Part shown: piece after piece, positions 1 through 6,730 of the stretch
How the letters are laid out: every line of letters begins with the position of its first letter
How positions within the stretch are numbered: position 1 is the stretch's first letter
Source: an uncultured Eubacteriales bacterium
Lineage (GTDB): Bacteria > Bacillota > Clostridia > Oscillospirales > Butyricicoccaceae
Length of the DNA stretch: 9,966 nucleotides
Assembly (NCBI GenBank): GCA_934395135.1
Contig: CAKRRK010000036.1
Span: 1 to 9,966, forward strand
Direction: 5' to 3'
Position numbers and translations under genes: made by a program
Notes under the pieces: model-generated
Seen by the model: only the letters and a program-made list of their open reading frames with translations
The model's database searches: none
Told to the model about the DNA's origin: nothing

Positions 1-3000
1 GCCTTAACGGTCTGATTTGCATCATAGCCCATTGCAACCTGAGCGACGTATACATAACCATAAGACATTGCGATTTCTGCCAGATTCTTCTTCTTGATGG
101 GCTTGCCGCCGGCAGCAAATTGCGCAACCGCACCGGTTGGCGTTGCCTTGGAGGCCTGACCGCCGGTATTGGAATAAACTTCCGTATCAAATACCATAAC
201 GTTTACATCCTCTCCGGAAGCCAGCACATGGTCGAGACCACCGAAGCCAATGTCATAAGCCCAGCCGTCGCCGCCAAAGATCCAGATGGCTTTCTTTGCA
301 AGGTATTCCTTGGACTCCAGGACTTCCTTGCAGGCAGGACAGCCGCAGGCTTCCAGTGCTGCAATCAGCGATCTGGTGGGAGCTGCGTTTGCTGCGCCGT
401 TGTGATAGGTGTCCATCCAAGCTTTGTAAGCTTCCTGTACGCCGGCACAATCAATTTTTGCAATTTTGTCAGCCAGTCTCTGCCGGAGCTGCTTTGCAGC
501 AACCGCCATACCGAGTCCATGCTCTGCGTTGTCTTCAAAGAGGGAGTTCGCCCAAGCTGGACCGCAGCCCTTATGGTCTGTGGTGTACGGAGTGGACGGC
601 GCAGAGCCGCCCCAGATGGAAGAACAGCCGGTAGCATTGGAAATATACATTCTGTCGCCGCAGATCTGGGTGATCATCTTTGCATACGGCGTTTCACCGC
701 AGCCGGCACATGCGCCGGAGAACTCAAGCAGCGGCTGATGGAACTGAGAATTTTTGACATTGATCGGCATAGCGAGGATGTCATCCTTTGCGGAAACTTC
801 CTTGACAGCATAATCAAAGCCAGCCTGCATCGGACGCTGAGAATCGATGGGCTTCATAGAGAGCGCCTGCACCTTTTCCGGGCAGACATGCACGCAGTTT
901 CCGCAGCCGGAGCAGTCCAGGGTGGAAACAACGATAGCAAATTTGTAGTCTGCCTTGCCAACCATCGGCTTGGATTTCAGAATCTCCGGTGCTTTCGCCG
1001 CCTCTTCTTCTGTCATAACAACCGGGCGGATTGCGGCATGCGGACAAACCGCGGAACACTGGTTGCACTGGATGCACTTGGTGACATCCCATTCCGGCAC
1101 ATGCACTGCGATGCCGCGTTTTTCGTAGGCAGCTGTGCCCTGAGGCATATGGCCGTCGGTGAGGTCTAAATCATAGAAGGTGGATACCGGTACGCTGTTG
1201 CCGGCCTGTGCGGTGCAGGGACGAAGAACCTTTTCAATGTAAGCAGGTTCCTGTACCTTTGCCTTCGGAGCGTCTTCTGCGGAAGCCCAGTCGGCAGGCA
1301 CTTTGATTTCCTTGATGTTTGCAGAACCTTCTTCAATGGCCTGATGGTTCATGTTCACAATCTTTTCGCCTTTGGCGCCAAAGGATTTTACAACGGCGTC
1401 CCGCATATATTTTACGGCGTCTTCAAACGGAATTACATTTGCAAGCTTGAAGAAGGCGGATTGCAGTACAATAGAAGTCTTGTTGCCAAGGCCGATTTTT
1501 TCCGCGATGCCAATGGCGTCAATGGTGTAGAGAGAAATGTTGTTCTCTGCAATGTAGCGCTTCATTTTGGCAGGCAGGCGCTTTGTCAGCATGTCCTCAT
1601 CCCATGCACAGTTGAGGAGGAATTTTCCGCCTGGCACAAGATCTTCCACCATATCATACTTATCCACATAGGATGGATTGTGGCATGCAACAAAATTTGC
1701 CTTGTTGATAAGATAAGTGGACTTAATGGGTTTGTCGCCGAAACGAAGATGGGATACGGTGATGCCGCCGGACTTTTTGGAGTCATAGTCAAAGTATGCC
1801 TGCGCATACAGCGGCGTATGGTCACCGATGATCTTAATGGAGTTTTTGTTTGCGCCAACGGTGCCGTCGGAACCAAGGCCCCAGAACTTGCAGGCCGTGT
1901 TGCCAGCGGCAGAAGTATCCGGATTTTCTTCCCGCGGCAGAGAAAGATTTGTCACATCGTCGGTAATGGAGAGCGTGAATCTCTTCTTGGGCTGCGCGGC
2001 GTCAAGATTGCGGTAGGCTGCGATAATGTCCGCCGGAATGGTGTCCTTGGAACCAAGACCGTAACGGCCGCCGATGATCATCGGCTTTGTATCCGCTTCC
2101 ATATAGGCGGCGCATACGTCCAGATACAGAGGTTCGCCGATGGAGCCAGGCTCCTTGGTGCGGTCAAGAACCGCGATTTTCTGAGCGGTCTTTGGAACCG
2201 CTGCGAGGAACGCGTCTGTCGGGAACGGACGATACAGATGAACTTTTACAAGGCCGACTTTTTCGCCCTTTGCCATCAGATAGTCGATGGTTTCTTCAAT
2301 GGTTTCACAGACAGAACCCATAGCGACGATGACTTTTTCCGCGTCCGGCGCGCCATAGTAGTTGACAAGGCCATAGTTTGTGCCGATTTTTTCGTTGACC
2401 TTGTTCATGTACTCTTCTACAATGGCAGGAATGTTATTGTAATAGGTGTTGCATGCTTCCCGGTTCTGGAAGAAGATGTCCGGATTTTGCGCGGAGCCTC
2501 TCAGCACCGGATGTTCTGGATTCAGGGCATTGGCACGGAATGCCTTGACAGCGTCCATATCCACCATATCCTTGAGATCTTCATAGTCCCAGACCTCAAT
2601 TTTGTCAATTTCGTGGGAGGTACGGAATCCGTCGAAGAAGTGGAGGAACGGAACCTTGCCCTTAATGGCGGAAAGGTGCGCTACAGCACCAAGGTCCATA
2701 ACCTCCTGCGCGCTGTTGGAGCACAGCATAGCGTAGCCGGTCTGACGGCAAGCCATAACGTCAGAATGGTCGCCGAAGATGTTCAGCGCATGGGTGGCAA
2801 CGCAGCGGGCGCTGACATGAATTACGGACGGCAGCAATTCGCCGGCCATTTTATACATGTTCGGGATCATAAGGAGCAGGCCTTGGGAAGCGGTGTATGT
2901 AGTGGTGAGGGCGCCGGCTGCGAGAGAGCCATGCACCGCACCGGCCGCACCGGCCTCAGACTGCATTTCCACAACCTTTACAGGCTGTCCAAAAATGTTT

Positions 3001-3146
3001 TCTTTCTGTTCAACTGCCCACTCGTCTGTTACTTCTGCCATAACAGAGGAAGGAGTAATTGGGTAAATTGCCGCCACGTCGGTGAACGCATAAGATGCCC
3101 AGGCAGCAGCATTGTTACCATCCATGGTTTTCATTTTTCTTGCCAT
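1..3146 (-). CDS. nifJ: Pyruvate:ferredoxin (flavodoxin) oxidoreductase, C-terminus cut by window edge
   Basis: Single-chain PFOR, which oxidatively decarboxylates pyruvate with CoA to acetyl-CoA and CO2 and reduces ferredoxin in the cytoplasm. The frame stays open for 1048 codons and runs off the left edge; family members have about 1170-1200 residues, so roughly 130 are missing. Seen in order: the N-terminal pyruvate-binding domain with YPITPSS at 28-34 (Thr31), Glu64 in VEMQSEAGA, and Arg114, all at the numbers expected for the family; two ferredoxin-like 4Fe-4S motifs, CIQCNQC starting at C691 and CSGCGNC starting at C745; CAGC (C813, C816) and C841 for the proximal cluster; and the thiamine diphosphate motif from GDG at 959-961 to NTGGQ at 993-997. 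The fourth proximal-cluster cysteine would lie beyond the edge. The start is ATG at 3146, with AAGGAGG ten bases upstream. It is divergent from comM with its own promoter. No catalytic residue in view is missing. The gene is often named nifJ or por; a role in nitrogen fixation is not implied. Confidence 0.98.
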   Translation of the reverse strand, partial: MARKMKTMDGNNAAAWASYAFTDVAAIYPITPSSVMAEVTDEWAVEQKENIFGQPVKVVEMQSEAGAAGAVHGSLAAGALTTTYTASQGLLLMIPNMYKMAGELLPSVIHVSARCVATHALNIFGDHSDVMACRQTGYAMLCSNSAQEVMDLGAVAHLSAIKGKVPFLHFFDGFRTSHEIDKIEVWDYEDLKDMVDMDAVKAFRANALNPEHPVLRGSAQNPDIFFQNREACNTYYNNIPAIVEEYMNKVNEKIGTNYGLVNYYGAPDAEKVIVAMGSVCETIEETIDYLMAKGEKVGLVKVHLYRPFPTDAFLAAVPKTAQKIAVLDRTKEPGSIGEPLYLDVCAAYMEADTKPMIIGGRYGLGSKDTIPADIIAAYRNLDAAQPKKRFTLSITDDVTNLSLPREENPDTSAAGNTACKFWGLGSDGTVGANKNSIKIIGDHTPLYAQAYFDYDSKKSGGITVSHLRFGDKPIKSTYLINKANFVACHNPSYVDKYDMVEDLVPGGKFLLNCAWDEDMLTKRLPAKMKRYIAENNISLYTIDAIGIAEKIGLGNKTSIVLQSAFFKLANVIPFEDAVKYMRDAVVKSFGAKGEKIVNMNHQAIEEGSANIKEIKVPADWASAEDAPKAKVQEPAYIEKVLRPCTAQAGNSVPVSTFYDLDLTDGHMPQGTAAYEKRGIAVHVPEWDVTKCIQCNQCSAVCPHAAIRPVVMTEEEAAKAPEILKSKPMVGKADYKFAIVVSTLDCSGCGNCVHVCPEKVQALSMKPIDSQRPMQAGFDYAVKEVSAKDDILAMPINVKNSQFHQPLLEFSGACAGCGETPYAKMITQICGDRMYISNATGCSSIWGGSAPSTPYTTDHKGCGPAWANSLFEDNAEHGLGMAVAAKQLRQRLADKIAKIDCAGVQEAYKAWMDTYHNGAANAAPTRSLIAALEACGCPACKEVLESKEYLAKKAIWIFGGDGWAYDIGFGGLDHVLASGEDVNVMVFDTEVYSNTGGQASKATPTGAVAQFAAGGKPIKKKNLAEIAMSYGYVYVAQVAMGYDANQTVK

Positions 3147-3205
3147 GATGTTTTTGCCTCCTTGATTTATATGAATCTTAATGTGATTGGTTTATGACCT
3201 TATTT

Positions 3206-3234
3206 ATTTTATCAAAAAACCTGTGTTATGTAAA
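3206..3234 (-). promoter_or_regulatory. Sigma-A type promoter for the PFOR gene
   Basis: On the minus strand a -35 TTTACA (3229-3234) and a -10 TAAAAT (3206-3211) are separated by exactly 17 bases. Each matches consensus at five of six positions. Transcription would start near 3199, giving a leader of about 53 nt before the ATG at 3146. Confidence 0.7.
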
Positions 3235-3244
3235 CCAAAAAAAC

Positions 3245-3304
3245 CGATTTTGCAGAAAAAAAGATACTTTTTTTATAATATAGAAAATAAACAAACCAAA
3301 ATCG
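3245..3304. repeat. Spaced 8-bp inverted repeat in the divergent PFOR/comM promoter region
   Basis: CGATTTTG at 3245-3252 and CAAAATCG at 3297-3304 are perfect inverted copies 44 bp apart in AT-rich DNA. One arm lies just upstream of the PFOR -35 and the other just upstream of the comM -10. They could be half-sites for a regulator of the divergent pair, but in DNA this AT-rich chance cannot be excluded. No Rex-type TTGTTAA/TTAACAA palindrome was found. Confidence 0.25.
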
Positions 3305-3312
3305 TCAAGTTA

Positions 3313-3321
3313 TGGTATAAT
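3313..3321 (+). promoter_or_regulatory. Extended -10 promoter for comM
   Basis: TGG directly precedes a perfect TATAAT (3316-3321), forming an extended -10 element. No good -35 hexamer sits 17 bases upstream (ACCAAA-like), which is typical of extended -10 promoters. The start point would be near 3328, about 30 nt before the comM ATG. Confidence 0.6.
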
Positions 3322-3358
3322 TGTGATAAAAAAACGAAATGACAAAGGGAGAAAAAGC

Positions 3359-4876
3359 ATGGTGCAGAAAATTTTATCTGCCGGAATTGTGGGAATTGAA
3401 GGATACATTGTAGCAGTAGAGTGCGATTTGTCCAGCGGGCTGCCCCGGTTTGATATTGTGGGCCTTCCGGATGCGGCGGTGAAAGAAGCGGGAGAACGGG
3501 TAAGAGCCGCGATAAAAAACTGCGGCTATTCCTTTCCGGTGAGCCGCATTACGATAAACCTTGCGCCGGCAGATACTCGAAAAGAGGGACCGATTTATGA
3601 CCTGCCCATTCTCCTCGGCATTTTGGCCGCCCAGGGAAAACTTGTCAAAATTCCTTCGGACGCCTTGTTTATAGGAGAACTTTCCCTTTCCGGAGAAGTA
3701 CGGCAGGTGAACGGTGCTTTGTCAATGGCGCTCGCGGCGGAAAAAGCCGGAATTTCTTCTTTGTTTCTGCCGGCAGCCAATGCCGCCGAAGCTTCGTTTG
3801 CCCAGGGGGTCGCTGTGTATCCGGTGCAGACTGTTACCGAGCTTGTGGAACATTTGAACGGCAACTGCAGTATATCGCCGCTGAAACAAGAATACAAGAA
3901 GGAAAATTTTGAAATTTATCCGGATTTTTCGGATGTAATGGGACAGGAAAACGCCAAACGGGCACTGCTTATCGCAGCGGCGGGCGGACATAATGTACTG
4001 CTGTGCGGCAGTCCCGGCTCCGGCAAAAGCATGATGGCAAAACGAATCGGCGGCATTCTGCCGCCGATGACAAGAGCGCAAAAGCTGGAGGTCCTCCAAA
4101 TTTATTCGGCCGTTGGAAAGGGGGAGGAAATGGCGGCTCGGGGAAACCGGCCGTTCCGCGCACCGCACCACACGGCATCCGGCGTCAGCCTGACCGGCGG
4201 GATGGGACGGCGGGGAATCCGTCCGGGAGAAGTATCCCTTGCCCACAATGGGGTTTTGTTTTTGGACGAATTGCCGGAGTTTTCCGCAAGCGTTCTGGAA
4301 ACTTTGCGGCAGCCGATGGAAGATGGCATGGTAACGGTGACCCGTGCCTCTTGCAGCGTTAGCTTTCCCAGCGATTTTATGCTGGTGTGCGCGATGAATC
4401 CGTGCAAATGCGGGTGGTATGGACAGCCTTCCGGCAAATGCACCTGCACGCCGGAGAGCGTGCGGAAATACCGGAGCAGGATTTCCGGCCCGTTGTTGGA
4501 CCGGATTGACATCCAGGTGGAAGTGCGTCCGGTGCCCTATGAAGAACTGGCTGGACGAAAGCCGGGCGAATCGACGGAACAGATGCGGAGAAAGGTGATG
4601 GAAGCCAGGGAAATTCAGCGGCAGCGGTATCAAACTGCCGGAATTGACTGCAATGCGCAGCTGACGCCAGCCAATATGGCGGAATTTGTCCAGACGGACC
4701 CGGATGGAGAGGCGCTGCTGCGAAACGCGTTTGAAAAGCTGGGAATGACAGCCAGGGGATATGACCGCATTCTGAAAGTGGCGCGGACCATTGCCGACTT
4801 GGAGCGCAGCGATACCGTTCGGGCGGCACACATTGCCGAAGCCATTCAATACCGCTTTGCGGACCGAAGGATATAA
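3359..4876 (+). CDS. comM: YifB/ComM family Mg-chelatase-like AAA+ ATPase
   Basis: 505-residue cytoplasmic AAA+ protein of the YifB/ComM family. In Gram-negative species ComM is a hexameric helicase that promotes branch migration during natural transformation; the role in Clostridia is less certain. Seen: an N-terminal Lon-like S5-fold domain (about 1-180, with the GLPRFDIVGLPDAAVKEA segment), a Walker A GSPGSGKS at 217-224, a Walker B region LFLDE at 300-304, a cysteine-rich CAMNPCKCG starting at C344 and continuing through GKCTC, an LLDRIDI arginine-finger region, and a C-terminal Mg-chelatase helical domain. The start chosen is ATG at 3359 with AAAGGGAG seven bases upstream; an in-frame GTG at 3323 lies inside the promoter region and is rejected. 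Length matches the usual 500-510 residues. It is monocistronic, between its own promoter and the hairpin at 5069-5105. Competence genes are not visible nearby. Confidence 0.95.
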   Translation: MVQKILSAGIVGIEGYIVAVECDLSSGLPRFDIVGLPDAAVKEAGERVRAAIKNCGYSFPVSRITINLAPADTRKEGPIYDLPILLGILAAQGKLVKIPSDALFIGELSLSGEVRQVNGALSMALAAEKAGISSLFLPAANAAEASFAQGVAVYPVQTVTELVEHLNGNCSISPLKQEYKKENFEIYPDFSDVMGQENAKRALLIAAAGGHNVLLCGSPGSGKSMMAKRIGGILPPMTRAQKLEVLQIYSAVGKGEEMAARGNRPFRAPHHTASGVSLTGGMGRRGIRPGEVSLAHNGVLFLDELPEFSASVLETLRQPMEDGMVTVTRASCSVSFPSDFMLVCAMNPCKCGWYGQPSGKCTCTPESVRKYRSRISGPLLDRIDIQVEVRPVPYEELAGRKPGESTEQMRRKVMEAREIQRQRYQTAGIDCNAQLTPANMAEFVQTDPDGEALLRNAFEKLGMTARGYDRILKVARTIADLERSDTVRAAHIAEAIQYRFADRRI

Positions 4877-4915
4877 CGGACAGTTTATGGGAAAAAAGAA
4901 GCAGTGGCCGGAGCT

Positions 4916-4945
4916 TGTGGAAAAGTCTGTGGATAATGTGCATAA
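4916..4945 (-). promoter_or_regulatory. Cluster of three DnaA-box-like 9-mers
   Basis: Read on the minus strand, TTATGCACA (4937-4945, one mismatch), TTATCCACA (4928-4936, perfect consensus) and TTTTCCACA (4916-4924, one mismatch) lie in the same orientation within 30 bp. The first two abut and the third follows after three bases. This is the spacing of real DnaA-binding arrays. No dnaA, dnaN or rpmH is nearby, so it is not obviously oriC. It could be a DnaA titration or reactivation site, or chance. The DNA to the right, up to about 5065, is AT-rich and otherwise without a recognisable gene. Confidence 0.4.
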
Positions 4946-5068
4946 CTAATTGATTTTGGAGGAATTTCATTCTATTTTTCCAAAATTTATTTCCAAAACG
5001 AAGGATCTTTACTGAAAACTTTCTGTATAGATGTGAAAAAAGGAAAAAAGTCAATGGTATAACATGAC

Positions 5069-5105
5069 AAAAAGCAAACAGCATTTTTGCGCTGTTTGCT
5101 TTTTT
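5069..5105. terminator. Bidirectional intrinsic terminator
   Basis: A perfect 14-bp stem, AAAAAGCAAACAGC (5069-5082) with GCTGTTTGCTTTTT (5091-5104), encloses an 8-base loop and ends in a T-run. The left arm begins with an A-run, so it can act both ways. It lies about 190 bp after comM and also backs up the terminator of the leftward small gene. Confidence 0.85.
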
Positions 5106-5134
5106 AGAGCCAAATACATAGGAAAAAAATGTAT

Positions 5135-5158
5135 AAAAAAACCACGCATACGGCGTGG
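5135..5158 (-). terminator. Intrinsic terminator of the 31-aa gene
   Basis: On the minus strand CCACGC and GCGTGG (6-bp stem, 5-base loop, 5142-5158) are followed by seven T. It starts about 24 bases after the stop codon of the 31-codon ORF. Confidence 0.8.
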
Positions 5159-5181
5159 ATCCGACACCTCAAACAAGAGAA

Positions 5182-5277
5182 TCACTTTTCGCTCTCGTTT
5201 GTCTGATTTTCCTCACCGAAGATAAAATCATCAATATCTGGCTTGTCTGGGTAGATGTTTTTTGTAAACAAACGCAT
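5182..5277 (-). CDS. 31-residue acidic peptide of unknown function
   Basis: Unrecognised small gene. The product is 31 residues, beginning MRLFTKNIYPDKPDIDDF and ending in a glutamate-rich, polar tail. It has no cysteine, no signal peptide and no membrane segment, and it is net acidic. It is called as a gene because it has a complete expression unit: a -35/-10 pair with a 17-base spacer (5311-5339), an AGGAGTG ribosome binding site (5284-5290) six bases before the ATG, and an intrinsic terminator directly downstream. The gene is too short for most gene finders. It lies downstream of, and on the same strand as, the radical SAM gene, but its own promoter and a terminator in between argue against an operon. 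The sequence lacks the cysteine-rich core typical of many radical-SAM-modified peptides. It could be a small regulatory protein, a leader peptide or a signalling precursor; nothing in the sequence decides this. Confidence 0.65.
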   Translation of the reverse strand: MRLFTKNIYPDKPDIDDFIFGEENQTNESEK

Positions 5278-5310
5278 TCTTATCACTCCTTTCATTTATA
5301 TTTATAGTAC

Positions 5311-5339
5311 ATAATATCATATATACAATTGTTTGTAAA
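5311..5339 (-). promoter_or_regulatory. Promoter of the 31-aa gene
   Basis: On the minus strand TTTACA (5334-5339) and TATTAT (5311-5316) are 17 bases apart, each five of six to the sigma-A consensus. The start point would be near 5304, leaving a leader of about 27 nt that contains the AGGAGTG ribosome binding site. Confidence 0.7.
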
Positions 5340-5397
5340 GACCTATTTGTAAAAAATATTTTATTTTACAGCGATGTCCAACGTCGGCGATGCCGCT

Positions 5398-5444
5398 TTG
5401 TCCGTGCGCCGCCGGAGCGGGAGAAATAACCGGCGCACGGACAA
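5398..5444. repeat. 14-bp perfect inverted repeat, possible structured RNA
   Basis: TTGTCCGTGCGCCG (5398-5411) and CGGCGCACGGACAA (5431-5444) form a perfect GC-rich 14-bp stem around a 19-base loop. Neither strand has a T-run after it, so it is not a simple terminator. It sits in a gene-free stretch (about 5345-5545) that is much richer in GC than the flanking promoter DNA. It could belong to a small RNA or be a protein-binding or repeat element. No known RNA family was recognised. Confidence 0.5.
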
Positions 5445-5545
5445 CGTTTCAGCGGGAGAGAAGCGGCTCAGTTTTTCATGATAGTCTATGCGAAAAGAGA
5501 GTGTGTGGTGCCGTCGCCAGCAAAGCCAACGGAAATACCGCCGTA

Positions 5546-5575
5546 TTAAAAAGCGGCAGGAGAAATCCTGCCGCT
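5546..5575 (-). terminator. Intrinsic terminator downstream of the radical SAM gene
   Basis: A perfect 10-bp stem, AGCGGCAGGA with TCCTGCCGCT (5552-5575), has a 4-base loop (GAAA on the plus strand, TTTC on the minus). On the minus strand it is followed by a short T-run. It lies about 80 bases after the radical SAM stop codon. Confidence 0.75.
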
Positions 5576-5655
5576 GGCAGAAAGGCAGTGTGGCGCGGCA
5601 TAGAAGGTTAGAAGGTGACGGCGGTGTTCTCTCAATGCAATCGGGATTTTGTTCC

Positions 5656-6540
5656 TTAAATGGATGTGGATTTTTTTCTTCGCCCTGCCATCTCTTCTCC
5701 TTGCGAACCGGCCATAGAATCGGCCAGCCGGCGCATTTTGGCAAGCAGTTCCGGTTTGTTTTCCTGCAGGTTTACAAACAGGGACATGGGGGTGGTATTC
5801 GGGGCAGCGAATACATAGATATCATTTTCCATATGTTCCAAAAGCTCGATGAGTTCTTCCATCAGTTCCTTCTCGCCGGCTTCATAAAACCGCTTGGCCT
5901 CCCGGTCTTTGTACAATTGCGTACCGGGCAGAATGGATACTGAATTTAAATAAATAAGGTACGGATGCAGCTGATTGAGAAGACGGGCCGTTTTTCGGGC
6001 AGACTCCTTGCAGTTGCCCTGCCCGGCCAAGCCGCCTAAATAAATCATCCGGTAATCAACACCGGCTTCCTCCAGGCGTTTGCACCCGGTAAGGATATCT
6101 TCCGCGGCATAGCCCTTGTTAACGTATGCAAGAACCTCGTCATCGCCGGTTTCAAAACCGATGAGCAGATCTTCAAACCCGGCATCCTTAACCTGGCGGA
6201 TTTCCTCCACGCTTTTCCTTGTGATATCATCGACACGGGCATATGTAGAGATCCGGCTGTTTGGAAAATATTGTTTGATGAGCGTTCCGATGGCAATGAG
6301 TTTATCCGCGCTTAAGGCGTAAGGATTGCCGCCGTTGGCCCATATTTTTCTTGCATTGGGATATCGTTTGCTCGCTTCGATTAAGTCTGCTTCAATTTGG
6401 GCGATGGGCGCAACAGAAAATGGATATCCGTCATAAAAATTGCAGTATTTGCAACGGTTGTGGGTACAGCCAACGGTAACCTCGATAAACAGGCTGTCGG
6501 CGTCCGTCTGCGGCCGTACAATGGGTCCGTTGTAATGCAT
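5656..6540 (-). CDS. Radical SAM protein of unknown substrate (COG1032-like)
   Basis: 294-residue radical S-adenosylmethionine enzyme, presumed cytoplasmic and oxygen-sensitive. The 4Fe-4S motif is GCTHNRCKYCNFY with C25, C30 and C33, a CX4CX2C spacing rather than the textbook CX3CX2C. Further features are NGGNPYALSADKL (about 70-82, following strand 2 of the barrel), GFETGDDEVL, and a glycine-rich YLGGLAGQGNC near 168, consistent with a partial TIM barrel and SAM contacts. There is no separate N-terminal B12-binding domain and no C-terminal SPASM-like cysteine cluster. ATG at 6540 is chosen because GAAAGGAAG lies about six bases upstream; the in-frame TTG at 6546 abuts that ribosome binding site. 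The end of a possible 45-aa ORF lies two bases upstream, which would allow translational coupling. Similar short proteins are common and mostly uncharacterised in Clostridia, so no substrate is proposed. Confidence 0.9.
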   Translation of the reverse strand: MHYNGPIVRPQTDADSLFIEVTVGCTHNRCKYCNFYDGYPFSVAPIAQIEADLIEASKRYPNARKIWANGGNPYALSADKLIAIGTLIKQYFPNSRISTYARVDDITRKSVEEIRQVKDAGFEDLLIGFETGDDEVLAYVNKGYAAEDILTGCKRLEEAGVDYRMIYLGGLAGQGNCKESARKTARLLNQLHPYLIYLNSVSILPGTQLYKDREAKRFYEAGEKELMEELIELLEHMENDIYVFAAPNTTPMSLFVNLQENKPELLAKMRRLADSMAGSQGEEMAGRRKKSTSI

Positions 6541-6542
6541 AA

Positions 6543-6680
6543 TCAACTTCCTTTCATAACTTGCTCGTTAAAAACCGCCGGAATTCCAACACCAAACAGC
6601 GCGGCAAGAGCGCCGCAAAGGGTCTTTGGCAGCGGGATTTTATGGAACAGGGTTTTTCTTCGCCGCGTTTGTTTTTCCAT
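6543..6680 (-). CDS. Possible 45-aa small membrane protein upstream of the radical SAM gene
   Basis: Candidate only. From the ATG at 6680 the minus strand encodes 45 residues: a basic start (MEKQTRRRKTLFHKIPLPK), then one hydrophobic segment (TLCGALAALFGVGIPAVF), then a short tail. This is the layout of a single-pass small membrane protein with the basic end inside. Its TGA ends two bases before the radical SAM ATG, and the ribosome binding site of that gene lies inside its last codons, suggesting coupling. Against it: no clear Shine-Dalgarno sequence precedes the ATG, and the 8-bp stem GTTTGTTT/AAACAAAC covers the start. An upstream in-frame ATG exists at the end of the 6S RNA. No family was recognised. 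Confidence 0.35.
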   Translation of the reverse strand: MEKQTRRRKTLFHKIPLPKTLCGALAALFGVGIPAVFNEQVMKGS

Positions 6681-6730
6681 GGGGAAACAAACATGACATA
6701 GAAAAACGGAGCGGGACGAATCCATCAAAA

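Noticed and set aside
120..3197. Long plus-strand open frames (349 and 617 codons) opposite the PFOR gene
   Set aside because: The minus strand encodes PFOR with every active-site and cluster motif in one unbroken frame. The plus frames have no recognisable motif and arise from the biased codon use of a highly expressed gene.
3323..3358. GTG at 3323 as the comM start
   Set aside because: It lies two bases after the -10 hexamer and has no ribosome binding site. ATG at 3359 has a good one and gives the usual protein start.
3150..3358. Rex or similar redox-regulator operator before PFOR
   Set aside because: No TTGTTAA-like palindrome is present. The only inverted repeat is widely spaced and AT-rich.
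3722..4849. 375-codon minus-strand frame opposite comM
   Set aside because: It is a shadow of the AAA+ gene; the composition is arginine/histidine/proline-rich with no motif and no ribosome binding site.
4877..5655. Possible mobile element or CRISPR remnant in the gene-poor stretch
   Set aside because: No transposase fragments, target-site duplications or regularly spaced repeats were found. The inverted repeats fit terminators or local RNA structure.
5361..5943. Open frames on both strands across 5361-5943 (127 and 151 codons)
   Set aside because: They overlap the radical SAM gene in the wrong frame and run through the terminator hairpin and inverted repeat; composition is not protein-like.
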